Translations under genes and position numbers: made by a program | Assembly (NCBI GenBank): GCA_964057225.1 | Contig: OZ059899.1 | Span: 4,836,001-4,900,000 of the forward strand | Length of the DNA: 64,000 nt | Direction of reading: 5' to 3' | Source of the DNA: Auanema rhodensis | Taxonomy: Eukaryota; Nematoda; Chromadorea; Rhabditida; Rhabditidae | In this document: in pieces, positions 57,240 to 64,000 of the stretch | How the letters are laid out: every line of letters begins with the position of its first letter | Numbering within the stretch: position 1 is the first letter of the stretch | The notes under the pieces: model-generated | What the model saw: only the letters and a program-made list of their open reading frames with translations | Databases searched by the model: none | Told to the model about the DNA's origin: nothing

Positions 57240-59130
57240 TTCCCTATTCTTATTCTTTCCTATTTTAGCAAGAAATCATTTTGACACTCAGTGAAATATT
57301 GGGATAAAACAGAAATGAAGCTGCTCAAAGCTTTAGCACAGCTTGTCACAATGTAGTAAAATAAAAGAGGAAGAAAGATAAAATGTTTTTCAACTTCTAG
57401 TCAAAATTTGGAAATAGTTTTACGGAATGTACCAGTTGTTCTAACATAAGCAAAAATTGTTGAAATAAGAAAAAAAGTTTGAAAATAGTTCTTACAATAC
57501 ATCTGAATGAAAACTAAACGAGGGAAAGAATATAAAATTATATTTTGTATTATATTGTATTATTCTACGTATTAGTTATTAAATAAATAATTTGTATTCT
57601 ATTAAGTTAATGAATATACATCACATGTTCATCTTCATCTACAGATACATCTTAAAGAAACGTATTAAATTTCAAAGCTTTTAAATGTATTATCCAGAGT
57701 ATTATTGTTTTCATTCTATTTGTCAAGATTAAAATACCAACAATCTGAAACAATTGAAAATATATAGACACTACTTATCTTGTTGAAACACAATCATTTT
57801 CATTTTGTTTTCAAAAAAAAAAGAATAATAGTATATATTTGGTATGATGATTCAGAAACATCGAATTATGTATCTTTATCTAATATAGAAAATAATAAAT
57901 TTTGTATGAAAAGATAGTAAACGGACGGCACGCTCTCAAATTAACTATAAAACGTTTACTGGAGTTTCTTCCTATATGATGTACTTAGTAGAATGTATGT
58001 TCAACTTAATTAGTTATGGAAATGCGGTCGATTAGAAGGCATAAGTCGGAATGAAACCTCTCATTAATAGAAAAATCCATAACAATTAAACAAATTAATT
58101 GCAATAAAGGGTAGAAACATCAATTGAAAACTAATCAAATTCACAGCTATATCTATATATAGGAAAGTAGTTTTAAACCTTTTAGCTGAACTAGCTGGAA
58201 CAAAAGCTGAATTTTTTCTTTTTATGGAAAAAAAATGAAAATTTGAAGGATACATACATGTACATACTGAAAATTCGAACTTCATTCACTATCCCTTGAG
58301 TAATTTTCACACTTTCTGCCAAACAGATAGAAACAGAGATAGAAACATGAGAAAATACTTATGATCATATACTTACTATTATATTTTCTGCCAACCGTTT
58401 CTCTTGTATTGTCCCGTACTTTCTCTTTTATATACTCTATTTCTATCTTTCTTTTTTTTTTGCACAACACCTACTCAATCTTATTCTTTCCCTTATTTGC
58501 AATCAACCTATATTGTGATTTTCCATGCGAACCTCGCTCGTTTCAGTATTTTGCTAAACATTCTTCTCGTTCAATTTCCTATTTCCTTCATACTTATTTT
58601 TCAATTAAAAAAGGTTGGTGTAGTCTGCCAGTGGCATCTCTTTCAGATAGCATATGTTTAATAAAGTTTTCTGGAATCCATATCCACTGGCGCATTTTCA
58701 GTGAACATCAATATACTCTGGCCCATTGGACAAACTGATGTACCAAGAGATTGGATTGCCACTCATCTCTGAGAATTAGCTTATTATCAGTTTTACTATT
58801 CTGCTAAAAAGCCGTTTAGTTATCCTAGCTATATATAAGAGTTTGAATGATTACAATAGATAAATTTTTAAAAAAGAAGTCATATAGGCAATATGAATTT
58901 GTATATTTCTGTCACATGATTCGCCCAAGGTATTGATTTCTTTTAAAGTATTTTCATATAATTTTTCGTCCTTGATATAAGTATTCTTATTTTTATAATA
59001 TAAATGAAGATAATTAACATACATTTTCCAGCTTGAATATTTATCTTGTAAAGAATGCACTAAAGGGTCGTATTTTCATAAGTCAATTTTAAGTTTCATC
59101 AAGCTATTTTCGTTTTTCTATGTAGGCAAC
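57237..59130. other. Intergenic, no supported gene
   Basis: AT-rich. The minus-strand open frame at 58851-59060 (starts MHSLQDKYSSWKMYVNYLHL) has a protein-like residue mix but no splice partner or motif that I can name. The pyrimidine-rich frames at 58361-58738 look like composition effects. Confidence 0.35.
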
Positions 59131-59145
59131 ATATCTCGAGTTTTC

Positions 59146-59639
59146 TATGCAATTTCTGTTTGCTGAACTAATTTTGCTGTTTCTCCTACTACTTGTATCT
59201 TGTGGATTGCATATATTTTCTGCGGCGTATAAGGTTAGAACGATATTTCTTCACTTTAGTTATTTCGTATGATCCTTTCAATTGTTATAGTAAATAGTAT
59301 TTTTACTTATTATCGTAGTTATTTGAACTATCTTAATTTTGATAACAAATTGTTTTTTTTATGATGTATTGTGATACCTATATAAACAAACTATCTTTTT
59401 ATAGGTTGGTGCCAACTGCTTTAACATTGTTCATATTAACTTTCTATCATTAGTTGCCTTCTCTTAATCGTAATCGTGATTTCCCCATTTTAAAAGCTAG
59501 GCTCGATTTATGTTGCAGTAAAATTCATATTGAACATCGGGTTTCAAGATTCTTGGTTTGCAGCCGGCCCTGCTTTAATGTGCTACAAAGCCTTGAGACC
59601 TAAATACGATTACCATACGGCGCTCTACGTCCATTCCTA
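59146..59639 (+). other. Unresolved candidate exons of a small membrane protein
   Basis: Three pieces look exon-like but I cannot join them in one phase. The first (59146-59232) encodes a signal/membrane segment QFLFAELILLFLLLLVSCGL, ends at a GT donor and follows a CTATGTAG acceptor. The second begins after TTTTTATAG near 59404. The third (about 59503-59639) reads IYVAVKFILNIGFQDSWFAA and GPALMCYKALRPKYDYHTAL, then YVHS and stop. A sequencing gap, a missed micro-exon or a decayed gene would explain it. Confidence 0.25.
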
Positions 59640-59936
59640 ACTTTTTCAGCATTTTTAATTTCTTCCCCTACAGCACGTCTATTCTCTAGTGCTATAGTTG
59701 TAATTCATGTAAAACTTCTACATAATCATATTCATTTTTTTTTCGTTTTCCCAAGTTGTATCTTTAAAATAAGAATTATTAGCCATGTCCCTTTGCTCGT
59801 ATGCAGCTGTTTCCATCCAATAATACTCATTGATGATACATTTTGAAAAGGATAATGGTTATATAAATATGGGAAGCTATGACAATACCAGTTCCCGTCT
59901 CCAGAAAATTGAATAAGATTGCTCTGTACTAGTGTA

Positions 59937-60134
59937 ATGAGTGATGGTAGTCACAGAGAAGTTGCTGAATTCTTACTGCTGTTGTCGACTTGTTTAATTC
60001 TTTTCTTTATTATCCTGACATCTTGTGTGCTCGTGTTATCCATACATTTTCGTAACAACAACAAAGGTGTCAATGCTGAAAAAAAAAAGACGAATCGGGG
60101 TCGCTCAGATATTGTTTTGGATATTTCTAGTTGA
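59937..60134 (+). CDS. Candidate 65-residue single-pass membrane protein
   Basis: Single open frame from ATG 59937 to TGA 60132-60134. MSDGSHREVAEF is followed by one strong hydrophobic helix (LLLLSTCLILFFIILTSCVL) and a basic, polar tail (HFRNNNKGVNAEKKKTNRGR, end VLDISS). Charge distribution suggests the tail is cytosolic. GTACTAG, an acceptor-like site, lies just before the ATG. No family recognised. It could also be the last exon of the unresolved exons at 59146-59639. Confidence 0.35.
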   Translation: MSDGSHREVAEFLLLLSTCLILFFIILTSCVLVLSIHFRNNNKGVNAEKKKTNRGRSDIVLDISS

Positions 60135-60328
60135 TCTTTGTTCTAACATCAGTATAATTCTTATTTCTATCTTTCACTATATTTAATTTAATAATAACGT
60201 TCCAAAAATAAATATATTATTGTAACATATATTTTAAATAGTTTGTGTATAGCTTTAAATAGTGGAGAACTCAAAATTTTTTTATCATGAATCAGGTTAT
60301 TCACATTATTCACTGAGGTCCATTTATA

Positions 60329-60634
60329 TCACGACTCCCACTCACCATTCAAGCTTATGCTGAGATTGGTAAAAAGATGACTAATAGCAGCCGAAATTTT
60401 AGTCACAACTCTACCACGGTTGTCAGTTTTTGCTAAGCAGCATTCCATTTTTTTTGTTGACTCAATCCTTTCTTGGATATAAGCTAAAGCTTTAAAAAGT
60501 TCTCTCTTTTTATATTTTCATAGTACTTTCATATAAGTCAACACTTGAAACTTCATCAGAATACTTACTAATACTTCTTCTTCATTTGGAGTTTCCGAAC
60601 AGATGGTGTTCTCCAATGTGACATTATTACTCAT
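60329..60634 (-). CDS. Candidate 80-residue small helical protein, two exons
   Basis: Exon 1 (60569-60634, 22 codons) runs MSNNVTLENTICSETPNEEE and VL into a perfect GTAAGTAT donor. A 63-nt intron ends in AG at 60506-60507. Exon 2 (60329-60505) continues RELFKALAYIQERIESTKKM, ECCLAKTDNRGRVVTKISAA, ISHLFTNLSISLNGEWES and stop. Phase is kept and residue use is gene-like, with an amphipathic helical middle. I recognise no family; small subunits of trafficking complexes have this sort of shape, but that is speculation. The acceptor is A-rich, which is the weak point of the model. Confidence 0.5.
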
Positions 60635-61877
60635 CTTGATTTCAATTTTTTTTGTCTTTATCCAGGCAGTGGTATCCAATCTAATCTTCTTTTGCTAGTC
60701 ATGCAGGGGCAACAGAGTATGAAATTGATTTCCCCATATTTTGACATACATTCTTCTTTTTCACCGGATTGAATTTCGTTTTTAATTTGAACTATTAATG
60801 AGCTATTCACTGATAGGAAATAAATAAATAGGAGAAGGATGATAACTCTTATGTCCTCTCGTACTTTTCATTTTTCTCCTTCATTTCAATGCAGTTACAA
60901 AGCATAAATATATATGTTATAACAGTTATTTCTTATTTTTTTTCTTTTTTTTTTGATCATCCGACTTCAACCATACCTCTTATTTGTGGGGTTGACTGAT
61001 CCTTCATCGTGTGCCGGTGTCAAACTTAAGGAATATAATACACTTCTTATATCACCACTTACTTTTATTTTTACCTTATTTCAAGCAAGAAAGACTATAT
61101 GAAAAGGTAATTTGTTTCTCATTATCTAATCTTATATCTCTACTTTTTCATTAGAGTTTTGCACTTCACATTGACATCTGTCCACTACTTTTAATGCTCA
61201 TTCACATGCTTTATGCACTTTTTTACAGCATTCTGCCTTTACGCTTAAAATTCACATTTACTGGTGTCTCCTCAGTTGTTATATACTAACTTTAACCTTT
61301 GCCTATGTTATACAAGTATTGTGTGCTACATTCTTTTCTCTTCAACCTATATTGAAATTATAAGTCAATTGTACACAAAATACTAATATAGAAGGAGTTC
61401 TAACTTCATTATTGTCAACATATAATTACTTTATATGGCTTATCTTTTGTATTTAATTTTTAAATTAATTATCTTTACACAGTAATGTTCTTAGTAATAT
61501 CTTCTTTTCTTTAGCTAGTGTACTTTCATGTTTGATTATACTCTTGGTTACAATCACTGATTTTGCATTTTTATTTCAGTCAATCTCCTTAAAAATTTTA
61601 AGCAACTGTCTTTTACTGATATTCAACCTTTTCTATTCATTTTTGCAAGTTGTTCTCATTATGTTATGTAGATATTTACTTTAATATTCCTTTCTGTACA
61701 AGTTTTACTGTTATTTACATTTCATTTCTTTAAAGAATTTATACTTTGACCCAATTTTATGTTGCAATTTTATGTTTTTTCTCCTGTTTTTATGAATTTT
61801 GTATTCATAAGTTCAATTCTTTTATTTCAGTTTAATTATTTACGTGCTAACACCTCGTTCATAATATTAGAGAAACA
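60635..61877. other. AT-rich intergenic region upstream of the CUE gene
   Basis: T-rich on the plus strand, with no open frame that I can support. It should contain the promoter or a 5' UTR of the gene at 61878. Confidence 0.4.
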
Positions 61878-63039
61878 ATGACCACTGTAGCAGATCAAGA
61901 AAATTCTGTAGGAATCTCGAATACCGTATGTTCATTTGATTTATTTCCTATTTGGCTTATTCATTTTAGACAATTCATAATTTTCAAGCAATGTTTCCTA
62001 CTAAAACTGAAGCGCAAATTGAATCTGTTTTACAGAAGCATCATGGTGATATAGCTAGTACTATAGATGAGTTGCTCACTGATCAATCAGTAATATTTCC
62101 TTTTCTCTTTTCAAATACTTCTTTTTCTTCTTCTAGACTTCTTTTAATTCTGGTAATACTGCTTTATTTTACACCGCGGATTTTTCCAACTTTGCTTCTG
62201 CACCTTCAAACTGCCCTACTCAAATGACTTCTCCGGTGCCACCGCCACCTCCGTACTCTGAAGCTATTCGAAGTCCTGCGCATCCACCTCGTATTCAGTA
62301 TGCCTTGGAACCACCAGCTTCTGTAAACTCAAATGCCCCAACTTCATCTTCCTCTTCTTTAACTTGCGGTTCAATATCGTCTAGTCGAAGACATCATTCG
62401 GCTGATACTATTGATCATATGGCTGCTTCTATTACAAACAGAAGGTTAATTATATTAATTGTTCTAGTTTATTTGAAGTTTGTAATTTAGTCGTTATCGA
62501 AATACGAGAATGAGCTTGAACGAATTCAAACAAGAAAAGCGTCGACTAGATATCCTCAAGAAAGAAAATGAACAAAAACTTGAACATGTAACTGATGAAT
62601 CGCAAGCCAGGTTTATTTTTTTTATATTTGTACTAATCTCTACTTTATTTTAGGATTCTTGAAGACGAACAACTAGCACTTATGATGCAAGATCGTGAGC
62701 TCAATCGTTGTATGGGAATAGCTCCAGGTTGTACTCCAAGTGAACTTCTTTGAATTAATTTCTCTTTAGTTAATCAAAGACGAAGTTCCTCTTCTTTCCG
62801 ACCGGAAATGAATGCTCAACCGAAGCAGAGCCGGCGAGCTACATCTCCAGGTCCAATGGTACCTCAAGGGCCCATTGTCGATGAAATGCTCATGCAATCC
62901 ACAGAGAAAGATTTTCGCGAGAAATTAAAAATCATAAGCAAAGGTGGGTTTTTTGTTTTAATAGAATTTGTAATGTTCCGTTTCAGCTTCGAAAGCACGA
63001 ATTAGCCAAATTACTTCAAGATTTCGAAAGGAAGATTAA
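61878..63039 (+). CDS. CUE domain protein, CUEDC1-like
   Basis: Likely ubiquitin-binding adaptor. Seven exons join in phase to roughly 280 residues. After MTTVADQENSVGISNT comes a CUE domain: IHNFQAMFPTKTEAQIESVL with the M-F-P motif, then HHGDIASTIDELLTDQS with the di-leucine end. The third exon is rich in Pro, Ser and Thr and contains MTSPVPPPPPYSEAIRSPAH, a PPPY motif. RRYRNTRMSLNEFKQEKRRL is like the R-R-Y-R-N stretch of CUEDC1. Later parts are a charged helix (ILEDEQLALMMQDRELN) and a basic end (ASKARISQITSRFRKED), stop 63037-63039. Domain order fits CUEDC1, but sequence outside the CUE domain is diverged. It converges on TRAPPC3, 160 bp away. Confidence 0.75.
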
Positions 63040-63199
63040 CCAACCTATAATGAATTTTCTTATTATGCATTTCCTGGGATATTTTTCCATCGAAAACAAA
63101 TGTTTGTACAAATGAAGTTTCATAACGCTTATTGGAATTTCAATAAATAAATAATCACATTTGAAAATTAAAAATTATGCGCAAAGTTCAATCGAATTA

Positions 63200-63963
63200 T
63201 TAATCATCTTCTCCAGCGGGCAGGTTATCCTTGAGAATGCCGTCGAAACGGATACGAATTTCTGTATTTGTTGGGTTTTCAATAGCAGTAGCAAACACCT
63301 GGTAACAAAGTATTTAAATATAAACTTGAAAATTGTGTAATACTTTGAAATGCAGAGCTTCCAAGGCGCCTCTTATGGCGCCAGCTATGATTTGAGAATA
63401 ACTGAGAGCTCCTAAAGAAGCTGGTACCTGAAAAGATAAAATAATCAAAATATACAAAAAAATATATACCTCAACGAGTTCAGTTAATGGATTATTTTCA
63501 ATGATTAAGGAAAATTCACGATCCCCAGCTCCCCAATTTGTAATGGCAGCTGGTACACCTGAAAATAATGAGACAGGTCTTGGGAAAGTATGAATTATCA
63601 AACCCAGATAACTCGGAATAGCGTTTTTACTCAAAACATCAGCCAATTGTCTGCAGTCAGTGCACTTAGGCACATGAGTGTTCTTAGCTAAAAAATCATC
63701 TGCCAAACGATTTCCCATATTGAATCCCATCTTAACGAGATACAAATTTTTTCATGCCACGTATGTTTTACTTTGCCTACCTTATCAAGCTGCATATTGA
63801 CCTGTTTTGGATCTTCATAATCTTTTAACATTTCTGTAACAAGAGCACCGTATGTCAAGGAGAAGAGCTCAGCACTCATCTAAATTTATCACTTCTATAC
63901 ACTTCATATTCACTCAGATACCTTTTTGGATTCAAGCACACCAGCTTTACTAGATTTAGCCAT
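63200..63963 (-). CDS. trpp-3: TRAPPC3 / Bet3, core subunit of TRAPP tethering complexes
   Basis: Central TRAPP subunit; part of the Rab1/Ypt1 exchange factor at the ER-Golgi boundary. ATG at 63963 (MAKSSKAGVLESKK), then AELFSLTYGALVTEMLKDYE and MGFNMGNRLADDFLAKN. The conserved, palmitoylated cysteine of the family falls in the CTDCRQLADVL stretch. AAITNWGAGDREFSLIIENN, then LGALSYSQIIAGAIRGALEA, follow. The end is IRIRFDGILKDNLPAGEDD, matching the family's N-L-P-A-G-E-E tail. Six or seven exons. One 46-nt intron after IPSYLG is itself translatable in frame, so a naive ORF reads through it. Start is supported by the ATG following TTTTAG. Confidence 0.95.
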
Positions 63964-64000
63964 CTAAAATATGAACTTGTTATATTATTTGTGATTTGAT

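Noticed and set aside
58851-59060. 69-codon minus-strand frame with protein-like residues
   Set aside because: No splice partner, motif or promoter context; kept only as a note in the intergenic entry.

Overview
The window is nuclear DNA of a small invertebrate animal, most likely a nematode. The evidence is the AT-rich base composition, introns mostly 36-60 nt with T-rich acceptors (TTTTAG, TTTCAG), close gene packing, tandem same-strand pairs 150-190 bp apart like nematode operons, and a gene set that matches worm genes (acy-1, cutc-1, rfs-1-like RAD51 paralogue, mett-10, isw-1, mpk-1, cyld-1). The species and clade cannot be told from the sequence. All gene models are my own exon joining by reading frame and splice sites; no search was run.

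Layout. 1-8.6 kb: 3' end of a membrane adenylyl cyclase (+), then on the minus strand a possible 33-residue microprotein, an F-box/LRR protein (FBXL2/20 type), a RAD51 paralogue and MOB4/phocein. 9.9-13 kb: UBXN4 and CutC (+), 150 bp apart. 13-16.8 kb: no gene seen. 16.8-24.4 kb: a four-helix membrane protein (+), METTL16/METT-10 (-), the Golgi SNARE GS28 (+), ribulose-phosphate epimerase (+) and GIPC (-). 24.8-33.2 kb: a secreted lipase (+) and the chromatin remodeller ISWI (-), whose 1.6 kb intron holds a complete eight-exon gene on the opposite strand for a TIR-like protein. 33.5-42.4 kb: the KEOPS subunit LAGE3/Pcc1, a long GRIP-domain golgin and METTL18 (+). 43.2-48.9 kb: the deubiquitinase CYLD (+). 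50.3-52.5 kb: ERK MAP kinase (-). 52.5-61.9 kb: gene-poor, pyrimidine/purine-biased DNA with a microsatellite and two candidate small genes. 61.9-64 kb: a CUE-domain protein (+) and TRAPPC3/Bet3 (-).

The genes are mostly housekeeping and are not one pathway. Recurring themes are Golgi/ER traffic (GS28, GRIP golgin, TRAPPC3, UBXN4, GIPC), signalling (adenylyl cyclase, ERK, MOB4, CYLD, TIR-like protein), RNA/translation modification (METTL16, METTL18, LAGE3) and chromatin/DNA repair (ISWI, RAD51 paralogue). The most unusual points are the nested TIR-like gene, an apparent GT-GG intron in CutC, a farnesyl-type CaaX end on the F-box protein, and several very small spliced genes easily missed by gene finders.
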